Origin: Cytophagales bacterium
Lineage (GTDB): Bacteria > Bacteroidota > Bacteroidia > Cytophagales > Cytophagaceae
Reading direction: 5' to 3'
Assembly (NCBI GenBank): GCA_004294225.1
Contig: REBA01000019.1
Location: 1-56,577, forward strand
DNA: 56,577 bases
A program made the position numbers and the translations under genes. Shown piece by piece: positions 9,698 through 18,450 of the stretch. The notes under the pieces were generated by a model, which worked only from the letters and a program-made list of their open reading frames with translations, had not been told where the DNA came from and did no database searches. The number at the start of each line of letters is the position of its first letter. Positions within the stretch are counted from its first letter, which is position 1.

Positions 9698-11344
9698 CTA
9701 TCTATTCACATCATTATTACTTTTTTTGAAGATAATGTCGTTGATTTCCCAATCTTTTTTTAATATAATCTCATTTTCATAATAAATAATCTCTTCAGCT
9801 CTTTTCATTGTTTTCCAATCTCCCTGATCCCATTGTTTATTATTATTTTTATCAATTATCGCTCTTAATTTATATTTACCTGGTTTTAATTGATTAAATT
9901 CAAAATCAAACCAATTTTTTCCATATTTTTTTTCTATAACGATAGATTTATCATCTAATATTTCTAAGATAGAATAGGTAGAATCAATATTTACTTTTCC
10001 ACTTATTTTTCCCTCATTTTTTTCTGTAATTGGTTTAAATAGCTGTTTTATTGCTTCTATGGTATCTCCATTGATATTCCATATAGAATTTTTAGGAATC
10101 TTTAGTATCAAACTATCTTTGAATTTTACATTGCTTTTTAACATCAACTCTGTACTATCGTTAACAAATTCTATCTCTATATTTTTATTGCTTTCCACAT
10201 TTGCCGAATCGTAATGTAATTCTATATTTTCTTTATTGATTTTTGTAATTGGATGATTGAACTTTATTTCTATTTTTTGATTATTGTTATTTAATTGATA
10301 ATTAGAAGGTTGTAATATTTTTCCTTCATCTTTATTTTTTTTCTTGTTTTTTGATTGATTATCAATGAATAATACTTTAGTGTTTATTTTTACTTTTGTA
10401 TCTAAAGAATCGATAGCTGTTATATATAGATTAGTAGAATCAGTATATATATATTTTTCATTATATATACTGATTAGTTTACCATTTGAATGTATTTGTT
10501 TTTTAATTGGATTACCTATGCTATCTTTAAATTCTATCATTTTTATTCCTGAATTCAGTGTAATCTGGCACTCATTTTTATTGATACTTTTTATGTTTTG
10601 TATTTTTACTCCTTTTTTCTTTATTTTCGAAAGCTTAAAATTTAATTCCTTCTTTTTATCTATATAGATACTATCATAGAAATCAATAATTTTCTCTTCA
10701 TTGTCATATAAAAGTGTACTATTAGCATCATGAAATGCGAATACATTGTAACTTCCCATTTTTATATTATTGATTGTAAATTTTCCATCTTTTTCCACTT
10801 CTGTTAGATATAATGGTTTATCTTTTTCTATAGATATGGTATCATTTCTATCATACAGTCCTACTATAACTTTTGCTTTTGGAATATTTTTAATCATATC
10901 TATAGCAGTACCAATTAATTGATTGGTATCTAATTTTTCGCCAGTACTAAAGCTATAGGAGATATTATTTGTTGTCAGATTTCCTTCGTTTAAATCTTTT
11001 ATTGTATTTCTAAAGTTTATAGAATAGGTGGTATTGCTATTTAGCTCATTATTTAAATCAATAACTAAGTATCTTTTTTTCTTTACCTTCACCTTAATAT
11101 CTTTTTTTAACTTAGGATTAATCAATATCTGATTTACATCTGCTATTTCTTGTATGCTTTCATTAAATTTTAATTCAATACTTTTATCCTTAAAATTTGT
11201 ACTATTATTTTTTGGTGTTGTATAGATTAATTTAGGTGCTTCAGTGTCTTTCGGGCCACCCGTAGGAACAGAGATATTTGCACAGCTTTTAATTATCAGT
11301 ACTAGAATTACAGCGATTATTGTATTGATAATTCTATTCATCAT
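9698..11344 (-). CDS. Ig-like (Big_5/SbsA-type) domain lipoprotein
   Basis: 548-residue lipoprotein: a hydrophobic N-terminus ends in a lipobox with Cys21 (LIIKSCAN). The following segment (PTGGPKDTEAPKL) and the repeated beta-strand pattern are typical of a conserved Bacteroidota family with an SbsA-like Ig domain (Pfam Big_5). A further stretch near the C-terminus (GKISGKVN, then DKNNNKQWDQGDW) resembles a carboxypeptidase-regulatory-like fold with a DxNxN calcium-type loop. Function is unknown; a cell-envelope structural role is likely. It overlaps the upstream methyltransferase gene by 11 nt, so the two are translationally linked. The second methionine is a possible start. Confidence 0.75.
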   Translation of the reverse strand: MMNRIINTIIAVILVLIIKSCANISVPTGGPKDTEAPKLIYTTPKNNSTNFKDKSIELKFNESIQEIADVNQILINPKLKKDIKVKVKKKRYLVIDLNNELNSNTTYSINFRNTIKDLNEGNLTTNNISYSFSTGEKLDTNQLIGTAIDMIKNIPKAKVIVGLYDRNDTISIEKDKPLYLTEVEKDGKFTINNIKMGSYNVFAFHDANSTLLYDNEEKIIDFYDSIYIDKKKELNFKLSKIKKKGVKIQNIKSINKNECQITLNSGIKMIEFKDSIGNPIKKQIHSNGKLISIYNEKYIYTDSTNLYITAIDSLDTKVKINTKVLFIDNQSKNKKKNKDEGKILQPSNYQLNNNNQKIEIKFNHPITKINKENIELHYDSANVESNKNIEIEFVNDSTELMLKSNVKFKDSLILKIPKNSIWNINGDTIEAIKQLFKPITEKNEGKISGKVNIDSTYSILEILDDKSIVIEKKYGKNWFDFEFNQLKPGKYKLRAIIDKNNNKQWDQGDWKTMKRAEEIIYYENEIILKKDWEINDIIFKKSNNDVNR

Positions 11345-12236
11345 TTTTTGATAGGATATAAATTAAGCTAGAATAATTATTTTTTTTTATTGCCAATATA
11401 TTTGATATTAATCCGATCAATGCTCCTTTTACAGAACTTACTATATTATTTTGCTGAGGATTTTTATACTTTTCACTCATCATACTTACATAAAATGAAT
11501 CAAAATACATTGGTAATATTTTAGTTATTTTCAATTGATATTTATTGGATAATAATTCAATATTATTTTTTTGAAAGTGATATAAATGTCTTGGCACATC
11601 TAATGCAGCCCAATATTGTTGATAATATTTAGCATCCCAACTTTCAATATTTGGTACAGCTATAATTATTTTTCCTTTGGCCTTAAGTTTTTTGATTAAG
11701 AAATTAAATAAATAATCTATATCATGCACATGTTCTAGGACATGCCAAAGTGTTATAATGTCAAATTTTTCTGCTTTTATATCATCAAGTCGTTGATGAA
11801 TGCTATTATTTAACTTTTGATTAGCTAATTTTCTTGCTGTATCATCAGGTTCAAAACCCTCAACATTCCAATTATCTTTTTTTGCACTTTCTAAAAAATA
11901 TCCTGTACCACACCCTATATCTAGTAGATTTCTTTTTTCTGTATTACAGTTCTTGATTAATTGTAATTTTGATTTAATTGTAATTCTTCTTATTTCATGA
12001 TACAACCAATTTATTATCCCCTTTTTTGTATCTGAATGTGAAATGTATTCTTCAGCTTTGTAGTACTCCCCTATCTGTTCTATTGTTGGGATAGGATTTG
12101 TAAATTTAAATCCACAATCATCGCATTGGTGAATTTCAAATGTTTCTTTACTTATAGACCAATCTTTTACTTCTAACCATTTTTTTATTTTTGATGAACC
12201 ACAGATTGGGCAATTGTTAATTGATTGATATTTCAT
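11334..12236 (-). CDS. Class I SAM-dependent methyltransferase with N-terminal zinc ribbon
   Basis: 300 residues. An N-terminal Cys4 ribbon (CPICGSSK about 9-16, then CDDCGF about 38-43) is followed by a Rossmann methyltransferase domain with motif I LLDIGCGTGYF at about 104-114 and the segment LWHVLEHVHD typical of Methyltransf_11/23 enzymes. Such two-part proteins often modify sugars or lipids in envelope biosynthesis, but the substrate here is unknown. Its ATG overlaps the TGA of mnmG by 4 nt (ATGA), so translation is coupled to mnmG. Confidence 0.82.
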   Translation of the reverse strand: MKYQSINNCPICGSSKIKKWLEVKDWSISKETFEIHQCDDCGFKFTNPIPTIEQIGEYYKAEEYISHSDTKKGIINWLYHEIRRITIKSKLQLIKNCNTEKRNLLDIGCGTGYFLESAKKDNWNVEGFEPDDTARKLANQKLNNSIHQRLDDIKAEKFDIITLWHVLEHVHDIDYLFNFLIKKLKAKGKIIIAVPNIESWDAKYYQQYWAALDVPRHLYHFQKNNIELLSNKYQLKITKILPMYFDSFYVSMMSEKYKNPQQNNIVSSVKGALIGLISNILAIKKNNYSSLIYILSKNDE

Positions 12237-14098
12237 TTTGATAAATAGACCATTAATATAGAAATGTCAGCTGGTGATACACCACTTATTCTGGATGCTT
12301 GACCTAGAGTTTTTGGTTTAATTTTGTTTAGTTTTTGTTTCCCTTCATTTGATAATGCTACAATATCTGCAAAATCAAGGTAATTTGGAAGTTTCAATCC
12401 ATCAAGGTTGGTTAGTTTTCTTACCATTTCTTCTTCCTTGATTATATAATCCTTATATTTTATTTCTATTTCTGCTTCTTCTAATTCTTCTTTATCATAT
12501 ATATTATATAATTCTTTTATTTCTTCTTTACTATCTTCAAAGGATGATAAATTGATGTTTGGTCGTTTTAAAATATTGATTATAGATGTTTTTTCTTTTA
12601 TATCACTAGATTCATATTGATTCAAGATAGAATTAGCTTCATCTGGGTTTAGTTTGATTTTTATTAGTTTCTCGCTAATTTCTTTTATATTATTCTTTTT
12701 CTTCTCAAATCGTTCAAATTGTTCTTCTTTTACTATTCCCAATTTATAGCCTATTTCTGTAAGCCTTAAATCTGCATTGTCTTGACGCAATAGTATTCTG
12801 AATTCTGCTCTAGAGGTAAACATTCTATAGGGCTCTTCTGTTCCTTTATTTACCAAGTCATCAATCAAAACACCTATATATGCTTCAGATCTTTTAAGGA
12901 TTAGACTTTCTTTTTCATTAATATTTAAATGTGCATTTATTCCAGCGATTAGGCCTTGACAAGCCGCTTCTTCATAACCAGTAGTTCCGTTTATTTGTCC
13001 AGCAAAGAAGAGGTTTTTTATTTTTTTTGTTTCTAAGGTTAGCTCCAATTGTGTTGGAGGGAAATAGTCATATTCTATGGCATATCCTGGTCTGAACATT
13101 TTTACATTTTCAAAACCTTTTATTTTCCTTAAAGCTTTTTGTTGTACATCCTCTGGCAATGAAGTTGAGAAACCATTTACATAGATTTCAATAGTATTCC
13201 ATCCTTCTGGTTCTACAAAGATTTGGTGTCTGTCTTTATCAGCAAATCTTGTGATTTTATCTTCAACAGATGGGCAATATCTTGGCCCTAATCCTTTAAT
13301 TCTGCCAGTATACATAGGTGATTTCTCAAATCCCGTTCTAAGGATTTCGTGCACCTCTTGGTTAGTATAGGTAATATAACAGCTTTTTTGTTTTTCTAAT
13401 TTTTGAGTTTTGTTACTATAGGAAAATTTGTTCGGTGCCATGTCGCCTAATTGCTCTTCCATCAATGAATAGTTTAGGCTTCTTCCATCTAGTCTCGGCG
13501 GTGTGCCTGTTTTCATACGACCTGCTTCAAATCCTAGAGTAACCAATTGCTCTGTTATTCCTTTAGCCGCCAATTCGCCAGTTCTTCCCCCACCAAATGT
13601 TTTTTCTCCAATATGAATTAAGCCATTTAGGAATGTTCCATTGGTTAATACTACTGCTTTTGCCTCTATTTCTATTCCCAATGATGTTTTCACACCACAA
13701 ATGCGATTGTCTTTTATAACAAGACCACTAATCATTTCTTGCCAGAAATCAATATTAGTATTTGACTCAAGTGCCATTCTCCACTCTTCCGCAAATTTCA
13801 TTCTGTCATTTTGTGTTCTTGGGCTCCACATCGCAGGGCCTTTAGACATATTAAGCATCCTGAACTGAATAGCACTTTTATCGCTTACTATTCCAGACAT
13901 CCCTCCTAATGCATCTATTTCACGAACAATTTGCCCTTTAGCTACTCCACCCATCGCCGGATTACATGACATTTGTGCAATTGTTTGCATATTCATTGTT
14001 GCCATCAATACCGATGAGCCCATTTGCGCCGCAGCCCATGCAGCCTCACAGCCTGCATGTCCTGCCCCCACAACTATAACATCATATTTTTTAAACAT
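12233..14098 (-). CDS. mnmG: tRNA uridine-34 5-carboxymethylaminomethyl modification enzyme MnmG
   Basis: FAD-dependent subunit of the MnmE-MnmG complex, which makes cmnm5 modifications at wobble uridine 34 of several tRNAs in the cytoplasm. The 621-residue length is normal. The N-terminal FAD-binding motif VGAGHAGCEAA (about 10-20) is intact, as are the signature segments SCNPAMGGVAKG and GTTGYEEAACQG. The C-terminal helical domain ends with a segment reading ASRISGVSPADISILMVYL, the region that contacts MnmE. It lies 97 nt after ybeY in the same direction, and that gap holds two parS palindromes. A methyltransferase gene overlaps its stop codon. Confidence 0.97.
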   Translation of the reverse strand: MFKKYDVIVVGAGHAGCEAAWAAAQMGSSVLMATMNMQTIAQMSCNPAMGGVAKGQIVREIDALGGMSGIVSDKSAIQFRMLNMSKGPAMWSPRTQNDRMKFAEEWRMALESNTNIDFWQEMISGLVIKDNRICGVKTSLGIEIEAKAVVLTNGTFLNGLIHIGEKTFGGGRTGELAAKGITEQLVTLGFEAGRMKTGTPPRLDGRSLNYSLMEEQLGDMAPNKFSYSNKTQKLEKQKSCYITYTNQEVHEILRTGFEKSPMYTGRIKGLGPRYCPSVEDKITRFADKDRHQIFVEPEGWNTIEIYVNGFSTSLPEDVQQKALRKIKGFENVKMFRPGYAIEYDYFPPTQLELTLETKKIKNLFFAGQINGTTGYEEAACQGLIAGINAHLNINEKESLILKRSEAYIGVLIDDLVNKGTEEPYRMFTSRAEFRILLRQDNADLRLTEIGYKLGIVKEEQFERFEKKKNNIKEISEKLIKIKLNPDEANSILNQYESSDIKEKTSIINILKRPNINLSSFEDSKEEIKELYNIYDKEELEEAEIEIKYKDYIIKEEEMVRKLTNLDGLKLPNYLDFADIVALSNEGKQKLNKIKPKTLGQASRISGVSPADISILMVYLSK

Positions 14099-14106
14099 AT
14101 TTCTTG

Positions 14107-14122
14107 TGTTCCACGTGGAACG
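14107..14122. promoter_or_regulatory. parS site 1 (ParB-binding palindrome)
   Basis: TGTTCCACGTGGAACG differs only in the last base from a perfect 16-bp palindrome and fits the universal chromosomal parS consensus TGTTnCACGTGnAACA. It lies 9 nt upstream of the mnmG start codon. parS sites are bound by ParB/Spo0J and usually cluster near the replication origin. Confidence 0.85.
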
Positions 14123-14171
14123 TTTGTAATTATTGGTGTATTATTAACAATTGTGATTGTTGAATGTTGAA

Positions 14172-14187
14172 TGTTCCACGTGGAACA
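14172..14187. promoter_or_regulatory. parS site 2 (perfect ParB-binding palindrome)
   Basis: TGTTCCACGTGGAACA is a perfect 16-bp palindrome identical to the chromosomal parS consensus. It starts 65 bp from the start of site 1, between the ybeY stop and the mnmG start. I noticed no other copy in the window, so the pair marks this locus specifically. Confidence 0.9.
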
Positions 14188-14195
14188 TATCGTTT

Positions 14196-14627
14196 TTATT
14201 GTTTATTGAAAAGCTGGATTGCCTTGTCTTCTTCTTTTCGCATTGTTTGTTTCTCTGCGTTTGTTTTGTCTTTATATCCTAAAAGGTGAAGTATTCCATG
14301 GCTCATTACCCGTAACAGTTCAAGTTCAAATTCTGTATTTTGTTTTTCGCTGTTTTCTTTTACTCTTTCTATGCTTATGTAAATTTCGCCAGAAATTTGA
14401 TTAAATACTAGATTTTCTCTTAAGTCAAAAGTAATTATATCGGTATAGGTGTCATGATCTAAATACTGTTGGTTAATCTTGATTAAGTATTCGTCTGAGC
14501 AAAAAATGTAGTTAATATTAGATTTCGTAATTCCATGTAGCTGTAGGAGATTTTTTAACCATAACTTTTTAGCCCCCTTCTTTTCCAGAACAAAAGAAAT
14601 ATCAGTAGAAAAGAATGCTATAGGCAT
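14196..14627 (-). CDS. ybeY: Endoribonuclease YbeY (rRNA maturation factor)
   Basis: 143-residue zinc-dependent RNase that takes part in 16S rRNA 3'-end maturation and ribosome quality control. The metal motif reads HGILHLLGYKD at about 107-117. The first two histidines are present; the third ligand position is Asp or Lys where most bacteria have His, as I recall for other Bacteroidota members. The upstream core (IFCSDEYLIKINQQYL, then DTYTDIITFDL) is also typical. It is 14 nt downstream of the HATPase gene and upstream of mnmG, probably in one transcript. Confidence 0.93.
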   Translation of the reverse strand: MPIAFFSTDISFVLEKKGAKKLWLKNLLQLHGITKSNINYIFCSDEYLIKINQQYLDHDTYTDIITFDLRENLVFNQISGEIYISIERVKENSEKQNTEFELELLRVMSHGILHLLGYKDKTNAEKQTMRKEEDKAIQLFNKQ

Positions 14628-14641
14628 TTGCCAAGGAAGTC

Positions 14642-15043
14642 TTAATTGAAGTAGAAAGTTAATTCTACGAGTTTCCCTTCTTCTTTGAAAGAAACCTCAT
14701 CAGCTAAATGTCTCATCAGAAATATTCCACGACCTCCTACTTCCTCTATATTTTCTTCAGCGGTAGGATCTGGCAATTTTGAGTAATCAAAACCAACGCC
14801 CTCGTCTTCTATTGAAAACAATACTTTGTTCTCTTCTAAATCACAACTTAGCAGAACATTTTTCTTCGCATCAAGCTTATTCCCGTGTTTAATAGCATTG
14901 TTTACAGATTCTGTAACGGCAATCATAATATTGCCATAAATATCATCATCTATATTATAACGCTCTTTAAGGTTATCAATAAAACTTTCAACTATTCGAA
15001 TGTTTTCAAGCATTGATGGAATCTGAATTTTTAATGAATTCAT
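14642..15043 (-). CDS. RsbW-like anti-sigma factor ATPase domain protein
   Basis: 133-residue stand-alone GHKL ATPase (HATPase_c_2, RsbW/SpoIIAB type). The N-box ESVNNAIKHGN lies at about 46-56, the G1 box DEGVGFD at about 79-85 and the G2 box GGRGIFLM at about 103-110. Family members phosphorylate an anti-anti-sigma factor or bind a sigma factor. No STAS-domain partner, sigma factor or PP2C phosphatase is encoded nearby, so the target is unknown. It is 45 nt downstream of the DUF4175 gene and 14 nt upstream of ybeY. Confidence 0.85.
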   Translation of the reverse strand: MNSLKIQIPSMLENIRIVESFIDNLKERYNIDDDIYGNIMIAVTESVNNAIKHGNKLDAKKNVLLSCDLEENKVLFSIEDEGVGFDYSKLPDPTAEENIEEVGGRGIFLMRHLADEVSFKEEGKLVELTFYFN

Positions 15044-15088
15044 TGTATGTTAAATTTTGATGTAGTCTTATGTTATTGTATTTATTTG

Positions 15089-18000
15089 TTAGTTACTCAA
15101 TTGTTCAAAGTATAAGTTGGATTCTTTTTTATAAAACTCATTCAGAACAGGAGATATTGTTTTTAATAATTCTGTATTATTTTCACGTTTTTTTAAGAAT
15201 TCTTCAATTGATTTCGGAATGTTCTTATTTAGTTCTTGGCTTGCTTTTTCGGCAGTCCTTGTTTCTTCTAAATCTCTTTCTTTTTCTGCTTTCTCAGATT
15301 CTAATAATCTTGTAAGAATTTCTTGTTGTCTATTTATCTGTTGTTGATTAATTCTTTTGTTGACTAAATCTTCTTCGTTTTTTTCCATCTCTTTTATTAG
15401 TCCATCTAATCCACCGGGATTTTTTCCGCCTTTTTTTTCTTTGTTTAATTTTTCTAATGTTTTTCTAATGTATTCCTGCTGAGCAGCCATTTTAGCCAAA
15501 GCTTCCGACATTTCTTTGCTCGGGGTATTTCCTGATTTCATTAACTGTTGCATTTGTTGCCCTATTTGTTTCTGTAGTTCAGAAAGTCCAGGCATTTTCC
15601 CAGGTTTTTTCCCAGGTTTTTTACAACTCTTCGAACCTGGCTTGTTGGCTTGATTCATTTGGCTTTGCATTTGATCTAACACATCATCTAGCATAAGTGC
15701 TAAATTATTCATGGATGCCATTGCATATTGTTGTTTTGTAAGTGTCTGATCTGTTCTTCTTGCTTTTATGGCTTCTATACTTTCATCGATTTTAGCATTC
15801 ATTAATGTTAATTCTCGAGTAACAAAAGATTTTATTTGGAATATTCTTTTAGATAAGGCAAGTAAACTATCTTTGATCACCTTAGAATCATTTTTTATTT
15901 TTATTTGTTTTTGCGATAACTGGATGTATTGAGGGTCAATATTACTTGTCTTTTTAAAACCTTTTATTATTTCTTCTTGATCAAAGGAAAGTTGTATCAG
16001 ATTTTCTAAAATCATCCTTAAATCTTTAATATTTTCTTCTTGTTCATTCTGTTCTGATTGTGCTTGTGCACTTTCCATTTCTTGTGCAAGGTCTTTCATG
16101 GATTCAGCCGCTTTTTTTCCTGATTCTCCAGCTTTTTTTGATTTGTTATCTTCTAATGCTTCTTTGGCTTTTTGTTGATTCTCTGAAATGTTCTTTTGTG
16201 CCTCTTCTTTTAAATCTAGAGGAAGCTTGTTTTCTAAGTCATTATTTAGTTTGTTTATCTCTGATAATTCATCTTTAATTTTCTCAAATTCTTTATTAAG
16301 CGACTTCTGTTCCTCTATATTTTTTTCTTTAGAATTCTCATTCTTATTAGCTAAGTTCTTTTCTGCTTCTTTCTCTTGTTTTTCAGCCAATGATTTTATA
16401 TCGGAAACAGTACTGTTGATTTTTTCCTCTATTTGAATTTCTTTAAACATTTCTAAGAGCTTGTTAATTTCATTGTTGAAATTTTCTTCTTTTAGAGCAA
16501 GCTGTTTTATAGTTTTATCAATTTCGTTTTTATTCATTTGCTCATTAAGAAGCTCATTCAACTTATCATATAATTTTTTAGTTTCTTCGTCTACAATATT
16601 TTCTAAAAGTTCATTCAAGTTTTTGATTTTTTCATCTAACTCTTCATTATTACTATTATCCAAATTTTTTTTCTTGTTTTCTAATTCTTGAAGATTTTCT
16701 CTTAAAGATTCAACTTTTTCATTCTTGTTTTTATTCTCCTTAATTAGGCTTTGCAATTCCTTTTTGTCTTGCCAATTTAGATTTGATTTTGATTTAAGCT
16801 TTTCTTCAAGTTCACTAATCTTGTTTTTGGTTTCTTCAGAGCTTGATTTTATGTTTTCAGTAGTTTGAATATTCTCTTTTGTTTGATTATTTATTTGTTC
16901 TTGTATTTTTTCAATAGAAGGTTTAGAAAAGTTATAAAGTGTTGACTTTGTTGATTTAGAGCCATTTATTCCATCGTTGTCATATACTTCCAATTCGTAA
17001 TTGATGCCCTCATCATTACTTATTATAGAATCTATAACCCAAGAGAAGTAGAATTTTTGCTGATTTTCTTTGCTGTTTAATGGAATGTTAATTTTATTCT
17101 TTGTAGTGTTTCTGCCTGTTTTATCTGTTTTGTAATAATTTAGATAGAGTGCTTGTATGCCATAGTCATCATTGATATCTCCAACAATATCTATTTTGGA
17201 ATAATTTAATGAATCTGAGATTGGATTAACCTTGATTGAAGGGAAAGCGTCTTTTATACATGTTATCTGATAACTAATACTATCAGATATTTGATTAAAT
17301 ATTTTATTTCTTATTCTGAATGCGTATGCTTGGGATTTAGTAATAGTTTTTGAAAAATTGTATTTATTGTCGTCTTCATTTACAGGATGCTTTTGATTGT
17401 CGAATGTAATAGATAACAAGTCTGTTTTATTGGTTTCTGCCAGCCAATTAATAGTAGAACCTTCAGGAATAATAATATTTCCAGCATTTGATATTTGCTC
17501 AGGCTTTCTTTTTAAATATTTGGGGTAATTGATGTTTGCATTTAGTGTTTTTAAAAAAGGATTTTCTATAATAGAAATCTCAAATTCATTGGTTTCAAAT
17601 TTTCCAATTTCAAACTTTAACTTAAGATTACTTTGAATATTTTTTATAGTGTATTCAAACTCTCCTTTATTATTTTTTGTCATTGGGAAATTACTGCTCC
17701 CCGAAATTAGCGATAATGATTTGGGAATATTAATACCCAAAGGTTGAAATCTTATTTTTACATTTTCTCCTCTTAGGGCATAATTTTTGAAATCTATTAG
17801 TTGAAATTTGAAAGGATTTTCTTCTGCAAATTTCTCATTGAAATAATAAATTCTTTTTGAAGCATCCGTAATTAACTGAGGTGTTTTCAAAAATATTATT
17901 AAAAAAATAATTAAAGGAACACCTAATAATATTAGGTATTTACGCTTATTTGAGTCATCAACTGCTTGATTAAAATCATAAGAGGAAAACTCGATTTGCT

Positions 18001-18397
18001 TCTGTAAATAAGCTGCTTTTGCTAATGGGTTATTTAAAGCTACTTCTTTTTCTAGTTGAATAATATTCAGAAGCTTATCTGATATCTGAGGAAAGTGGTT
18101 TCCTACTTTTTGAGCAACCTGTGAATTGTTTATTTTTGCTTTAATACCTAAGAAACTTAGGATTGGATTCATTAAATATCTAATGAATAAGTAAACGAAT
18201 ACACCTATAATTATAAGTAAAAATATAAAGCGAATTGATGAATTGAATCTACCCCAAAATTCTGCTAGAGATAAAACCAAAAAAACACTAAGAGCGATTC
18301 CTAGTGTTATTAATGCTCCTTTAAACAAGAGAGACACATAGAATTTATTTTTAAATTCTTCTATTTGTCTCTCGTATTTATTGGTTTCTAATGACAT
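15089..18397 (-). CDS. DUF4175 family membrane-anchored coiled-coil protein
   Basis: Large 1102-residue Bacteroidota protein of unknown function. Two hydrophobic spans lie near the N-terminus (about 25-50 and 55-75) and a third at about 150-170. An extended beta-rich region runs to about 490. A very long charged coiled coil rich in E, K, N and Q fills about 490-780, and a second helical region with Q/M-rich segments follows. At about 935-950 there is a small K/P/G repeat (KKPGKKPGKMPG). The architecture suggests an envelope-spanning scaffold. It sits between the peptide-binding lipoprotein and the HATPase gene, all in one direction. Confidence 0.8.
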   Translation of the reverse strand: MSLETNKYERQIEEFKNKFYVSLLFKGALITLGIALSVFLVLSLAEFWGRFNSSIRFIFLLIIIGVFVYLFIRYLMNPILSFLGIKAKINNSQVAQKVGNHFPQISDKLLNIIQLEKEVALNNPLAKAAYLQKQIEFSSYDFNQAVDDSNKRKYLILLGVPLIIFLIIFLKTPQLITDASKRIYYFNEKFAEENPFKFQLIDFKNYALRGENVKIRFQPLGINIPKSLSLISGSSNFPMTKNNKGEFEYTIKNIQSNLKLKFEIGKFETNEFEISIIENPFLKTLNANINYPKYLKRKPEQISNAGNIIIPEGSTINWLAETNKTDLLSITFDNQKHPVNEDDNKYNFSKTITKSQAYAFRIRNKIFNQISDSISYQITCIKDAFPSIKVNPISDSLNYSKIDIVGDINDDYGIQALYLNYYKTDKTGRNTTKNKINIPLNSKENQQKFYFSWVIDSIISNDEGINYELEVYDNDGINGSKSTKSTLYNFSKPSIEKIQEQINNQTKENIQTTENIKSSSEETKNKISELEEKLKSKSNLNWQDKKELQSLIKENKNKNEKVESLRENLQELENKKKNLDNSNNEELDEKIKNLNELLENIVDEETKKLYDKLNELLNEQMNKNEIDKTIKQLALKEENFNNEINKLLEMFKEIQIEEKINSTVSDIKSLAEKQEKEAEKNLANKNENSKEKNIEEQKSLNKEFEKIKDELSEINKLNNDLENKLPLDLKEEAQKNISENQQKAKEALEDNKSKKAGESGKKAAESMKDLAQEMESAQAQSEQNEQEENIKDLRMILENLIQLSFDQEEIIKGFKKTSNIDPQYIQLSQKQIKIKNDSKVIKDSLLALSKRIFQIKSFVTRELTLMNAKIDESIEAIKARRTDQTLTKQQYAMASMNNLALMLDDVLDQMQSQMNQANKPGSKSCKKPGKKPGKMPGLSELQKQIGQQMQQLMKSGNTPSKEMSEALAKMAAQQEYIRKTLEKLNKEKKGGKNPGGLDGLIKEMEKNEEDLVNKRINQQQINRQQEILTRLLESEKAEKERDLEETRTAEKASQELNKNIPKSIEEFLKKRENNTELLKTISPVLNEFYKKESNLYFEQLSN

Positions 18398-18450
18398 TTA
18401 ATGTTATTGTGAATAATCTTAAATTATAGAACATTTTGAATTGGTATTAA

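Noticed and set aside
10365..10667. Hydrophobic 100-codon frame on the + strand
   Set aside because: Lies antisense inside the Ig-like lipoprotein gene; the hydrophobicity is a by-product of antisense A/T-rich Lys/Asn codons.
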